A stretch of 64,000 nucleotides of DNA from Phoronis australis (lineage: Eukaryota > Phoronida > Phoronidae): positions 1,772,298-1,836,297 of the forward strand of contig NMRA01000017.1 of the NCBI GenBank assembly GCA_002633005.1, written 5' to 3'. Shown here piece by piece: positions 12,120 through 23,097 of the stretch. Under the pieces are notes generated by a model that ran no database searches, was not told the origin of the DNA, and saw nothing but the letters and a program-made list of their open reading frames with translations. Each line of letters opens with the position of its first letter. Positions within the stretch are counted from its first letter, which is position 1. A program made the position numbers and the translations under genes.

Positions 12120-13599
12120 GGGACCACCACTGTGAATTGCGCGTTTCCGTTTCTTTAGTGGACTTTTGTCCCATTTTCTCGGACTTTTTGTCTCGTTCAA
12201 GCCCCCCGAGCCCCCTGGGTGCGCGCGTGGGAGAGTGCAATCGAGTTTACCCTATGCTGGAATGTCTAAGAAATAATGGGATGTTCTAAAATTATATTAC
12301 GATTTTGTGGTAGTGATGAATTGCTTTCTTCTTCTTACATGTGTAACACCCACTACACCAAACAATTATTCACATTGTTAGTATCCTGGTGCATTGAATA
12401 AGGAACACATGCGAAATTGGGTAGAGGTGAAACCAGCAGTGAGCTGGGAGCAACACGTTTGTCAATGGTCAGGGGAGCAACCAAAATTTATGACAATGGG
12501 AATGGCTCAACACCCATGTGGCATACCCCATTGGTTTTTACCTGTTTAGCACTCCTCCCATGTAACCCCCCTGGAAGATGGTCAACACCCATTTGGCGCC
12601 CACGTGGTTTTTGCCTTGTACCCCCTTAGCTGTCACCTGTGGGGAATTATCCTCTGAACCCCCAGGAGCAATCATTAAAATTTTATTGTCCATGGAGGTA
12701 TGAACTGTTATAAGGAAAGATAATTTGCCTTGTTAAGAACTCAAACATGAAACAAAACCGTGATAGATTTTGAAGGGAGCTTCAAAAGAATAAAAACAAA
12801 TACACTTTAATATTGATTAAAATACACATTTTCATTCTCATTCGATTATAAGTGGATGTTGGTTTACGTATTCTAACCATTTTCAATCACACACTAATTT
12901 TATTGCACGTTGAACGTCATTAAAGTATGAATTCATCAGTGTTTACATTGTTCGGACTGCGCTCCTGAGTAAGTACTGATTATTCACCGCTTGGAGCGCT
13001 AGTGTTTCGACCGGTAACCATTGCGGCCAATGGTAAAATGGCGGAGTGAACTCTCCTATACTCGTACACTCCTTGATAATATAGAACTACTCTGTATGTT
13101 TTCTAGATTTTGGAACACATGCATTGCAATATTCAAAATATGTTTATTATAGCTCTTACAAGCTGTAAAACGACATTGTTTCATTTCATTGTGCTCATTC
13201 CATTGTCATCCGTCAATCCGAAATTTGCGAGATGTGATCTGCGGCGTGCGCGTATGTATACAAAACATTAAGAAACTTTTGCATGCCATTATTATTGATG
13301 GACAGGATAAAAAGAATTTGGATTTTTGACGATAGTCTTTATACAACGAGCTGGCTAACTATAGGTACCACTGCATCAGTGCCTCCATTAGACCCAGAAA
13401 TTTCACATTACCCGGATAGTTCAGCTCGTCACCCATGTAGATCGAGCCTAGGATTATTAATGTTATACTCCCCGGTTGAGCTAACGACCGTCGGCCTGTG
13501 CACTCAAAATGTGTGAGTTAACCGGCACTCACCTTGCACGTTGCAGCCGTTTAAGCGAAAAACAGTCTAATAAACGCCATTTTCTTGCTTAATCCTCCG

Positions 13600-14168
13600 C
13601 CTTTTGTAACAAAGTCTGTAGTCGATGACCCACATTCGCTCGCTAACTAACTCATATGCAGACGATCTTCAAAACAAACATCACGTGACAACAACATGTG
13701 TGTTCAGCCAGAGATTTTTCTCGTGTTGTAGGGTATGATGCAGAGCAGATTTGGACTTAATCGCAATTAATCTAGACTCCACATGAACTTAAAAAATTGT
13801 AAAACATAAGGAGGATTCAGGTAATTTGTTGAGTGGAAACTGTATTTTTATTCAAGAATTCAAATTTTTCTATTGACGATCTCGATTCAGCGATGTATCA
13901 GTAGGCAAGTTTTCGCCCCGGGATTTCAGCACATTTTTTAAAAAAATAATCGTAATTTAACAACGGAGTTTGATAGCAATGCACTACAGTTTTGTAGAAA
14001 GACTGTCATAGGCTACAAATACATCACAGAGCATAATTTGCTGAATCCTAACTTCCGATTTTACCCGTTTCGGAAACGGGGTTTCAGCTGTCTTAGGCTA
14101 CAATAAGCGTCCCCTCCGTGAAATGAATTTTTCTATTGTGCCCGCGGCGTTGATTAGGGTCAATACAG
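13600..14168 (+). repeat. partial copy of the 16534-19850 transposon family, lacking the 148-bp array
   Basis: From about 13795 the sequence (AAGGAGGATTCAGG onward) matches 19495-19850 closely, through to the right terminus (AGGGTCAATACAGTA against AGGGTGAATACGGTA). The block at 13640-13740, with CGCTCGC and AACAAACATCACG, resembles 17660-17770. The ~1.7-kb tandem array found between those parts in the longer copy is absent here. Confidence 0.75.
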
Positions 14169-14614
14169 TATACAGCTTTCCACCAAGACTATGTGATGCT
14201 ACGAGATATTCTTTGTTGCTTGTACGGATTGTTGCCAATTTTTCCTCGTTTCCATAGCATAATGATGGTCGAACTGAAAACGTTGCATAATCCAGAAAAT
14301 CAGAGGTCGGTAAACCAAGTTTTTTCAAAACACTTTCGGCGAAAGACTAGCAGAAGATGCCCACTCTTTCAAAATTGCCATGAAGGTATAAACTATTCCA
14401 TGCAGCAAGGTCTTGCCTAATTATCATTTTATGGCCTAGTCATCCATTCAGCCAAAAGTAGTTCTATAGTAGGCAATTATTCACGCATGCTGACTCACAG
14501 TAGAAGCCTGATAAGAGTGTAGGTGAATAAATGTGGTGTTCCTCTTGTTTCTTGTGGTAGTTAATGTGTTCACCACATGGAGGACCAGTGTAGGTCTCAA
14601 TCCATGTTTTCTCA

Positions 14615-14654
14615 TGGTGACCTAAAAACATACCGACATGTTTTTAGGTCACCA
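14615..14654. repeat. perfect 17-bp palindrome with 6-nt loop at the 5' edge of a Penelope-like relic
   Basis: TGGTGACCTAAAAACAT is followed by ACCGAC and its exact reverse complement. On both strands the arm reads as the same peptide word, M-F-L-G-H. This suggests that the element's 5' part is inverted at this point. Confidence 0.8.
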
Positions 14655-15660
14655 GCAGTCGGCCCAGGAATTTTTGGTGTATTTGAACTCGAGGCATTCT
14701 AACTTAAAATTTAGTATAGAATTAGAGGTCGACAACATTTTGCCATTTGTGGACGTGTTAGTGGAGAGTGAGGGTACCTCAGTGATAACATCAATATTTC
14801 ATAAGAAGACCAACACAGGACTGTACACTAATGTTTTCATAGCTTCACATCCTTTATTTATAATGTAGGTCTCATTAAAACTCTAATAGACAGGGTATAT
14901 TGCATTAACAACACTTTGGCTAGATTTGATTCTAATAGTAAAAAAACAACGAATTTGCTAAAGAATGGCTTATCCCCCAGAATTAATCAACAGGGTACTG
15001 AAAGCAAGACTCCAACGCAACCCTGATGATGTTCATCCTATAGACAAAACTAACTACAAGTACTTTAAAATACCATGTGTTAGGTTTTACGCCAAGATTG
15101 CTCAACAAATTGGTGAATGATTACTGTGTGAACTTGAGAGTTGTATTAACATTCAAGTCTCTAAAACTGTTGAATTTATTTAACCCTGAAGACAAAATTC
15201 CTATGGGTCTACGGTCCAGAGTAGTGTACAAATTTTTCTTGTGCTGGATGTGGGGTCCAGTTACACATACGAAACTGTTCGCCTTTTGAAAAAAAGGACC
15301 AAGGAACATCTAAATTCTAACAGAGGTTCACATGTAAATATTCACCTACAGAGCTCCAATCATTGTTATCAACAATGCTCTTTCTATGACTTTACAATAA
15401 TAGACCAGGCAGTAACAACAAAGTATCTTAAAATTCCTGAGGCTCTACACATCATTTGGTACAAGCCCAATCTCAATAGGCAACTGGCACACCACAGGTT
15501 GTCATTGTTGGTCTAGTTCATTGTCACTCCCTGTAACTGACTGTATCTGTACTTCATTACTTGTTGCTGGGCCTAGCTAGGTGGCCACTGCATTCTCTTC
15601 TGATGATGGTGTTTGAATAAATGACACGGAAGCATGTCAAGTCGACTTAAAACCATTGTT
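14638..15660 (+). mobile_element. Penelope-like retroelement relic: RT C-terminus plus GIY-YIG-type endonuclease
   Basis: The frame at 14638-14866 reads like the end of a Penelope reverse transcriptase (Y-L-N-S-R-H-S-N-L-K-F, then L-P-F-V-D-V-L-V, then K-K-T-N-T-G-L-Y-T-N). After stops and shifts, 15077-15513 continues with D-K-I-P-M-G-L-R-S-R-V-V-Y-K-F, a degenerate GIY-YIG-like segment (E-T-V-R, then R-T-K-E-H-L), and a C-terminal block ending N-L-N-R-Q-L. Penelope elements pair this RT with a GIY-YIG nuclease. The catalytic palm with YxDD lies upstream and is missing. The 3' end is set near 15660 by loss of recognisable sequence. The element is inactive. Confidence 0.8.
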
Positions 15661-16314
15661 GTTTTCTTTAATATATGCTGCTACTTGCTATCATGGAGAC
15701 ACACTACAGTCACCGGAATCAGCTCTCAGAAGACTATGAGATGGCGTGGTACTGTTACTTCGCACTTTTGTAAATTTATTCGTGTAGTACTAACCTGAGG
15801 GTAACAGAACCTAATGTTGGGAATATCTGCTGTTACGACAATTTAACCGCCATTTGGCGACACACTGGAAAATCTTATTAACGCTATTTCCACATTCTCT
15901 GTTGCCAAAAATCGCGATCTAAAAAACGACTTTTCGAGCTCTATGGTAGCATAGTAAAGCAAATAATGGATTCCGATCACCTGAATAGAAGTGGCGCTTA
16001 TTAATTTGTGTTCTTTTATTAGATTGAAAATTTCCATTTTACCGATCCAAAAATCTTGTACGAATTATTTTTTCCAACGCCAATATGTGTACGAACTATT
16101 TTTCCCTCAGTGCCCTACTGTACGGACTATTGGAGACAAACGGCATGTTTTAAGGGTCCTGCACGAACTAATAGAGTGTACGAATTGATAGGGAAAACAC
16201 CATAGTGAGTATTTGTCTTTTGAAATTTTCTTGTTGTAACTGCAAGCAGCAGTGTATGAACAGTTAGCTAACGTATTCTTTTTCCATAGTAAGTGGTGCT
16301 TTCTGCCCTTTAAG

Positions 16315-16488
16315 GTTATGAAGTCGGAAAAAGAGAAGGCCCATAGTGAGCAAGTCCACCTGCAAATGGCAGCAGCATTCCAGGCAGCGGAAGAATCTGT
16401 TCACCAACTGGCACGCAAGCATCGCCGATCTGTTTCCAAGTCGAGGCCGTTCTTTGACTTGAAGTCTCAGTTAGAGATCAAATTGCAG
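16315..16488 (+). CDS. SH3BP5: SH3BP5-like protein, next coding exon
   Basis: A 58-codon exon, phase 0 at both ends, between a TTCTGCCCTTTAAG acceptor and a GTTTGT donor. It continues the SH3BP5 coiled coil directly from the exon at 3379-3552. The charged K-S-E-K-E-K-A-H-S-E-Q helix is followed by the family block S-K-S-R-P-F-F-D-L-K-S-Q, which corresponds to the conserved GKSRPYFELKAQ-type motif of SH3BP5 proteins. The next exon (the helix that pairs back, rich in Glu/Lys) was not found downstream. It may lie in the 24055-24505 gap or beyond the window. If the latter, the minus-strand WSC/kringle gene would sit inside an intron of this gene. Confidence 0.88.
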
Positions 16489-17289
16489 GTTTGTAAATTT
16501 GAAATTTTGATATGCTGATTTTGAAGTACCTATTACCGTATTCGCCCTAATAACTGCCCATACCCCTATAAGCGCCCCCACTTGTTTTTCAGACTTTGCC
16601 AAAATAAGTGCCCTACCCATGAACGTATACGTGCAAAAAAATGCCTTACCTACAGTCCTAAAATTCTACAGTAACGTCTTCAATTTATCAATAATATACG
16701 ACAGTCCTGAAAAAAATCATTGTGTGCAGAATTTATAGACCACGAACCTCGCCACTATGTCGGTATTTAGCCTTGACTATACTTTTCAAACTTACGCAGT
16801 GCCTCAAAACAAACACAAAAGTTTTTCTGATATTGCAAGGAATGTGTCTCACTATGGTCTGGTCTTTCAGAGCAGACATAGTGATACTGCTTGTCAATTG
16901 TGGATATTTCCCGCCCTCAACAGGAATCCAAATTTCTGTGAAACCCGGCGCGAATCGAAGACAAATAAAAATCCTGGCCAATGTTAAAAGCACGTGGCCA
17001 GGAATCGTGTATTACATACATGAACCTGTCATCAAAGACATTAGTCGGCAACTATCCATTCATGAAACGGGTAGCATAGCATCGGCAAGAAATGAATATT
17101 GTCCGACAGTTTCTAATACTTTAAAAAATGTTAGCGTTATTTTTAAGAGGGATTGCTTGATTAATCATAATTGGTGTTTTAAGCCAAATAGCAGATAAAA
17201 TGACCACTGACAGTAAATGCTTACACACCCTTACACTGAAATATAACTGTCAGATAGTCACGTAGGCATCCAGCCACACGGTGACTTAA

Positions 17290-17700
17290 ATGGGCCTTAA
17301 CTGAGACAAATGTCGAAAGTTTTTAGCATGAGACCAGCAAGTGCTGAATGAAACACGCTCTGGTTTATGCCTACTGCTTGTGCAAATTTCTTTAGACACA
17401 TCTAGCTCGTTAGATTGCATGGCTCTGGCCAAAAGACGGTCGCTTTGGCAAATGACCTCTGTTGACACGCACGCGCTCGCTTACTCACTGACAAACATGC
17501 TACTTACCGAGACTAATGTTGAACGTTTTTAAATCATGAGACCGGCAAGTGCTGAATGAAACACGTTCTGCTTTAGACCTACTGCTTGGGCTAATTTCTT
17601 TAGATACAATGCACATCTAGCTCGTTAGATTGGGTTTGCTCTGGCAAATGAACTCTGGTGACACGCACGCGCTCGCTTACTCACACACGCTCGCTTACTC
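17290..17700 (+). repeat. two-copy direct duplication, about 205-bp unit
   Basis: The units at about 17305-17500 and 17515-17690 share GAGACCAGCAAGTGCTGAAT-type, TCTAGCTCGTTAGATTG and GACACGCACGCGCTCGC blocks. The second unit ends with a short extra repeat of CGCTCGCTTACTCACA. The duplication is diverged, so it is old. Confidence 0.75.
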
Positions 17701-17779
17701 ACACGCTGAACTTCAAAACAAACGTCACGGGTCAACAACATTTCATGTTCGTCCAGAGATTTTTATGTGCCCACATATT

Positions 17780-19440
17780 GATATGTGGACGCATTATGCC
17801 GTCATCTCTGTCCGTCCGTCCGGATGGCGTCCGTCCGGCATCCACTGCTCTATCTCCAAAACTGATTGACATATGTTCATGAAATTTTGCACATTTGTTT
17901 CTTTCATGGATGGGACAGCATGAGCGAACTTTCGGACGGATCCAATTACGAGTGTGCCCCCTAGTGGCAATTAATTTTTTTACATTTACCTCTGTATCTT
18001 TCAAAGGTCTTCAACATATTTTCACAAAATGTGGTATATAGGCATCTATTAGTGACACGACGCTATCCTCCGGTTTTCAGATGGATTCGATGTAGTTTGC
18101 GCCACCTAGTGGCCATTTTTACTATTTTCGAGTTTGTTTATCAGCGTCCACTCCTCTATCAACTAAAGCGCTCTAAGCATGATTGTGAAAATTGGCATGT
18201 AGGTCCTTACTATGAAAAGGACGGTTGACTATGATTTTCCGATGACTTTGACTACTGTGGCGCCTCCTATTGGCAGTTTTTTTTTTTTGCGCCTATGGCT
18301 CTATCTCCTAAACCGTTTGCAGGATCTTTACGAAATTTAGTAAGTGCATTTATATGATAATGACAACAAAGGAGGACTTTCGGACAGTTCTGACTACTGG
18401 TGTGCCACCTAGTGGCATTTTTATTTTTTTACGTTTACCTCTGCATCTTGAAAGGTCCTCAACTTATTTTCAAACCGCTTTTGGGATAATTGTGAAAATT
18501 GGCATGTATGTTTCTACTATGAAGTGGACAGATGAGGGATTTCTGATGACTTTGACTACTGTGGAACTTCCTAGTGACAGTTTCGTTTTTTTTTTTGCCC
18601 ATGGCTGACTCCTAAACCGTTTGGAGGATCTTTACTACATTTAAGAGGTATGTTGATGACGACAATTTTCAGATGGATGTGACTACTGGTGTGTCCCCTT
18701 GTGGCAATTGTAGTGTGACGTTTACCTCTGTATCTTCAAAAGTCCTCATCGGATTTTCATGAAATTTTGAATACGGGCATCTATTGGTGAGATGACGATA
18801 TCCTCTCATTTTTGATAGAATCAAGGTATTTTGCGCCATCTAGTCGCCATTTTTGCTGTTTTTGAGTCCGTTTTTGGCGTCTACCCCTCTATCCACCAAA
18901 TCATTCTGAGGATTGTTTTGAAAATTGCCATATATGTTCTCAGTGTGAAGAGGACGGTTGATGATGACAACTTTGAATTCTGTGGTCCCTCTTAGAGGTA
19001 ATTTTGTTTTGTTTTGCGCCCATGGCTGTTTCTCCTAAACCCACTGCAGGATCTGTATTGAATTGAATTAGTTAGTGTATTTATATGAAGCTAACAACAG
19101 ACAGTGATGACTTTCAGGCAGATCTAATGAAGATTCTGACCCCTAGTGGCAATTTCATTTTAATCTGTTTAATATCCTTTTTTTCTCTGAAGTTCCTTCA
19201 CAGATTTCTATGAAATTTGGAGTATTGCTTTCTATTAACAAAGCAATGACATGTTCCCGTTTCCGTATGGATTGTACCTGTTTGCGCCATGTAGTGGCCG
19301 TTTTTATGACACAAATAACCCTAAAAGCACACCATTTGCGATGCATTTGTGGGCGCATTTCAATGATCCGCGTTGCTCTTGTTCTAGTGTTGCCGATCAT
19401 AAATGGCACAATGTAGCACAAATTTGTACTTAACCTGCCA
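17780..19440 (+). repeat. tandem array of ~148-bp units, each centred on a GCCACCTAGTGGC-like motif
   Basis: Ten units can be placed by the motif, starting at 17956, 18101, 18262, 18404, 18566, 18693, 18835, 18987, 19138 and 19286. They fall into three unit types in the order A-B-C-A-C-A-B-C-A-B, giving a higher-order trimer of about 446 bp with one B unit missing. A units carry TTTACCTCTGTATCT, B units TTTGAGT...CCTCTATC, C units GGCTNTNTCTCCTAAACC. The best motif copies (GCCCCCTAGTGGC at 17956; GCCACCTAGTGGC at 18101 and 18404) are, on the minus strand, close to the CTCF core CCACTAGGGGGC. Confidence 0.8.
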
Positions 19441-19850
19441 TTAATACCGATGCCACGGGAACTTAGAAATCATAGGTACACTATTTGGAAAACTTAAGGA
19501 GGATTTCAGGTAATTTGCTTGAGTTGAAACTGTATTTTTATTCAAGCATTCAAGTCGCCATTTCGACGATTGCGAGGCAGTCAGTTGGCAAGTTTTCACC
19601 CTGGGATTTCAGCACAATTTTCTGTAAAATGATCGTAATTGATCAGCAACGTTTGATAGCAATGCACCACAATTTTGTAGAAAGTCTGCCATAGGTTACA
19701 GATTTGTCACAGAGCATAAATATGATGAAACTTAGCTTCCGATTTCACCTGTTTCGGAGACCGGGTTTCATCCGCCTTGGGTTACAATAAGCGCCCCCCT
19801 GAAACAAACTTTTCTATGCACCCTTGGCGGTGTTTAGGGTGAATACGGTA

Positions 19851-20350
19851 GGCCACTTTGCTAGAAATCCTCAAAAATAACTTAGCAAATTTAAGTCTTT
19901 TGAAAATGTTAGAAACTGATTTTTTTACGGGTGATTTGGAATGAAAATAAGTTGGAGAAGTACAGTCAGTTTTATGTGTGGTAAAAAGGACTGTCAGCGC
20001 AAGTCACTATTATTCTGATGTCCATTGTGACATCTACTTTAACAGGGGACTGTAGTAAAAATAATGCAGCAGTTATCCGATTCGAACATACAAAAAAATC
20101 TCATATTTGCCCGAGTTGCGACCTAAACAAAATCTCATTCATAGTTATTGTCAAAGGATTGAAATCCTGCCAGCAATCCCTGATTGGCTGGTATGTCAGT
20201 GACGTAGCTGGTGGGGCCTCGACCTCTTATCACATTTTGCTGTGCCATATTGTGAAGTGTTTACATCTTATTTTATCATTGTACCAGCCATTCTTATTTT
20301 TTACTGTATGCCACAGTGTTGTAAAAGGTTCTCCATGCTTTTTTGTATGG
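19851..20350. other. nothing recognised between two transposons
   Basis: No domain, repeat or splice-site pair was found. The open frame at 20018-20368 has no recognisable content. Confidence 0.5.
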
Positions 20351-20356
20351 CTCCTG

Positions 20357-21812
20357 CAGGGATTTACCTAGGTTTCAAAACCCCGTTCGCCAGCTGGGCG
20401 AGTGAGCCAGAAAATCTACTCGCCCAGCTCAAAGTGCATTAGCCCAGCTGTTTGCGTCACTTGCTGCCAATGTCATCATTTCGTTTGTTGATGTCACCAT
20501 CTATTAGGGCTAGTATAATCGGTTTTAGAAAATGAATTCCTACTAAGAAACGTTTGACATCGATGAATTCCCAGCAACGCAAGACGTTACCTTGGCGCAA
20601 AGCTATAAGCAATGTAGTAACATAGGCTACAGCTACGGTGCCGATGTGGGTAAAAGACTGACGAGATAAAATCTGACACATATTAAAGTAGTTTTATTAA
20701 AAACTGCACTCTTCCTAACTCCTGATACCAAAATGGAAGCGCCCAACCAAAAGTAACAGCGCAAAAAATCAACTTCTCATTAAACGCAAGTCAAACATTC
20801 CGTCCACATCCACGTGGTCAAAAACTTATTCTTTGAACTTTTGATTTGCCTGTTGACTTTTTACATGATGTGACTGTTTGCTTCATTATTTTGGCAGCCT
20901 ACTGAGTACCCCTATGCGTAATATCATCTGATTGTTGAGCACGTGCTTTGAACAAGTGCAGTTTTGGCTTTAAATTAAAAAATGAAATATACAATGTATA
21001 TAAATTAAGTTCAAAGTATTCACTTAGCAAATCTGTCAATCAGTAGCACGTGTTTGGTTGCCAAACTACAAGTTCAAAGTATTCAGTAAGAAGACCTGTC
21101 AATCATTAGCATGCGTTGTGGTTGTCTAGATGTCCAGCGGGAAGCAAATCTTTACAAAATCAAATACTTCCCTTAGAAATACACTGCGAACTAGCGGAAT
21201 CTTGCTTGTTCTGTCGTTTCTCTCAAGAAACTTGCCCTACTGAATGCACGCCTACCTGTAGGAATACCTTAGTTCTAAGAAATGACAAACAGCCACCGAG
21301 GTACGTAATAACCCAATCATGCTCGGGATCACAACACCACTTTATCGTGCATTACAGGCTGTCTGAACTCCGTTACTTCAATCTCCCAACCTATCTTTCA
21401 ACTGATGTGCTTGAAGTCTGGCATCAGTGTAGCTCCGTGAGGGTAAACTCGGCCCTCCGTACAGTAAGAAACAACTCAAGACTTTTCAAAAATTTTGGTT
21501 TTAACCGCCCAGCCCCTGTTTTTCAGATTTCCAATTTCACTTGATGTGAGCTCATAGACCGGTCTTCCTCCTTCCCCCCTTTTTCTTCATTTCGGACTAG
21601 TCCACAAATTCCTTTGTGCACGACCAACCATGGTGATCTCTTGTCTAGACGAATCGTGTGAGGGGTGACATCACTGAATCGATAGAATGCTTTTGCACTC
21701 TGAAAATTTGCTTGCCACATGGGCAAGCGGAAAGACAATTTCTACTCGCCCCGCACCATTTTTACTCGTATTGGCAGCCGGGCTACTGGGCAAGTGGCTA
21801 AGTATATCCCTG
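20357..21812. mobile_element. 1.46-kb DNA transposon with CAGGGAT ends and CTCCTG target duplication
   Basis: The left end CAGGGATTTACCTAGG and the right end (reverse complement CAGGGATATACTTAGC) match at 13 or more of 16 positions. Identical CTCCTG hexamers flank the element at 20351-20356 and 21813-21818. CAGGG-type ends suggest the hAT superfamily, although hAT elements usually duplicate 8 bp. The subterminal zones carry related CTCGCC/GGGCGAG words on both sides. No transposase frame was seen, so it is non-autonomous. Confidence 0.7.
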
Positions 21813-21914
21813 CTCCTGGTTGTTCAAACTCTTCGAAAAAGGTGTCTTCTAAGGGATGGTCATCGCATACCATCGCCGGGTTGCCCAAACCTTGGCCCAA
21901 AGTTGTATACTTAA

Positions 21915-22605
21915 TGAACAGGTTTACGCCGATGTGGGTAAAAAAGGGACAAATAATTTCTGACTCAAAATTTGTGTCATTAAAACTACTCTCTTCCTTG
22001 AATAAACGAACTAATATTTAGCGGTGTTGGAAAATTTAGTGGTCGTTAATCGGCTGCCGCTAAAATTGTGGTACGTTTTGTTGATTCGGCATTTGACGAT
22101 TACGTCACCTGACCTTGACCAATTTCTTTTCCCCCCGATTTTTTTATCAACTGTTCTTCGCTGCCGGCACAAGGTTACGTACGTGTCACAACAAATCATC
22201 GGAACTTGTTTCATTTCTTCACAAGTGTTTAGCATTTCAATACCAGCAAACTGAATTTTAGAACAAACCTTCCTGCTGCGAAGCTGTCATCCGAAAGACA
22301 ACGCAAAATTTTAGGAAATGACGCGTGCGCCGTGTCACCAGTGTGATGTTTTTGAAAACAAACGACAGACTTTTCTTTGTTACAAAAAGCGGCAAATTAT
22401 GCTAGAAAATGACGTTTATTTGATTGTTTTCCACCTAAAGAGCTGCAACGAACAAGGTGAGAGTTGGTTGACTACCAGATTTTGCATGCAACCCCGCCGG
22501 TCGTTAGCCCCGCCTATATGTGGATGTAAGTTCAACAGAAGAGGTGACAAGCATAACTATCCAAGTGGTCAATGGACAATGTGAAATTTCAGGGTCTAAC
22601 GGTGT
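21915..22605 (+). repeat. dispersed repeat, second copy at 40830-41355
   Basis: It shares ordered blocks with 40830-41355: GATGTGGGTAAAAA, TTGTGTCATTAAAA, TTTAGGAAATGACG, AAATGACGTTTATT, CAGATTTTGCATGCA. A short fragment of the same start also occurs at 20641-20690. The family is not identified and no terminal repeat was seen. Confidence 0.7.
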
Positions 22606-23000
22606 CACGTTTTTCCCCATATGTGGGTGGGCGCAGGTTGTTACAGACCGGTGCTAATAGCTTTCAGTGCGAAGATTGACTGAAGACTGGTTTATTAATC
22701 CCGACTGTACGGTCACAAGCCTACTCAAACAAAACGTCCGACGTAATGTCTGTTTATGCTCCAGCCAGTGCTGCGAAGCCTTGACTTGTATTGAACTTCT
22801 GAGATACTTCCAGCGACTGTTCAGGGCTCGACATAACAAGCTGCAGGTCGCATTTGCGACCTGAAATTTGGAAATGCGAGCTGAGATTTTTGTCAGCTCG
22901 TATCAAGTCGCAAANTATCAGCTGGGGGAAAACAAATTGTTGCGGCTGATGAAAGTGAGTGCCGAATATTTTTACAAAACTGCGACAACAAATAGAAAAA

Positions 23001-23097
23001 CAGGGCTCGACATAACGAGCTGCAGGTCGCATTTGCGACCTGAAATTTGGAAATGCGAGCTGAGATTTTTGTCAGCTCGTATCAAATCGCAAAATGC
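23001..23097. repeat. duplicated left terminus of the CAGGGCTCGAC element
   Basis: It repeats 22822-22916 almost base for base, 179 bp downstream and in the same orientation. The element therefore has a doubled left end, or a second element is nested. Confidence 0.8.

Larger units (their letters stand above)
11395..13078 (+). mobile_element. THAP/P-element-like DNA transposon relic with 33-bp inverted ends
   Basis: The 33-bp sequence at 11395-11427 (starting TATCAAGGAGTGTA) recurs as its reverse complement at 13046-13078 with only two mismatches. A THAP-domain first exon lies 80 bp inside the left end, which fits a P/THAP9-like transposase gene. An assembly gap (12046-12119) lies inside. The remaining internal sequence shows no transposase catalytic domain, so this is probably an internally deleted copy. 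No clear target duplication was seen, and the inverted repeats may be subterminal rather than terminal. Confidence 0.6.
3553..16314 (+). other. 12.8-kb intron of the SH3BP5-like gene
   Basis: It lies between two exons that are adjacent in the protein, and donor and acceptor are both phase 0. It holds a diverged hAT-like copy (minus strand, about 4620-4955), a degenerate L1-like LINE (6.1-10.8 kb), a THAP/P-like element (11.4-13.1 kb), a partial copy of the 16.5-kb transposon family (13.6-14.2 kb) and a Penelope-like relic (14.6-15.7 kb). The stretches 3553-4619, 4956-6119, 10770-11394, 13079-13599, 14169-14569 and 15661-16314 show nothing recognisable. Confidence 0.8.
16534..19850. mobile_element. 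3.3-kb non-autonomous DNA transposon with TACCGTATTC ends
   Basis: The left end TACCGTATTCGCCCTAA (16534) and the right end, reverse complement TACCGTATTCACCCTAA (ending 19850), form inverted termini. Just inside, both ends also share AAGCGCCCCC-type words. If the terminal TA is counted as target, the insertion duplicates TA, as Tc1/mariner-type elements do. No transposase was recognised; the longest open frame (16722-17195) shows no known domain. The centre is a tandem array (17780-19440). A shorter relative lies at 13.6-14.2 kb. Confidence 0.7.

Noticed and set aside
11896-12240. Open frames crossing 12046-12119
   Set aside because: They are held open only by the N run.
16722-17198. 158-codon frame inside the TACCGTATTC transposon, considered as a transposase
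   Set aside because: No DDE, zinc-finger or other transposase motif is visible, and two other frames are also open over much of it.
17658-17882. Peptide with repeated T-R-S-L-T-H, considered as a repeat protein
   Set aside because: It is the translation of the CGCTCGCTTACTCACA tandem repeat.
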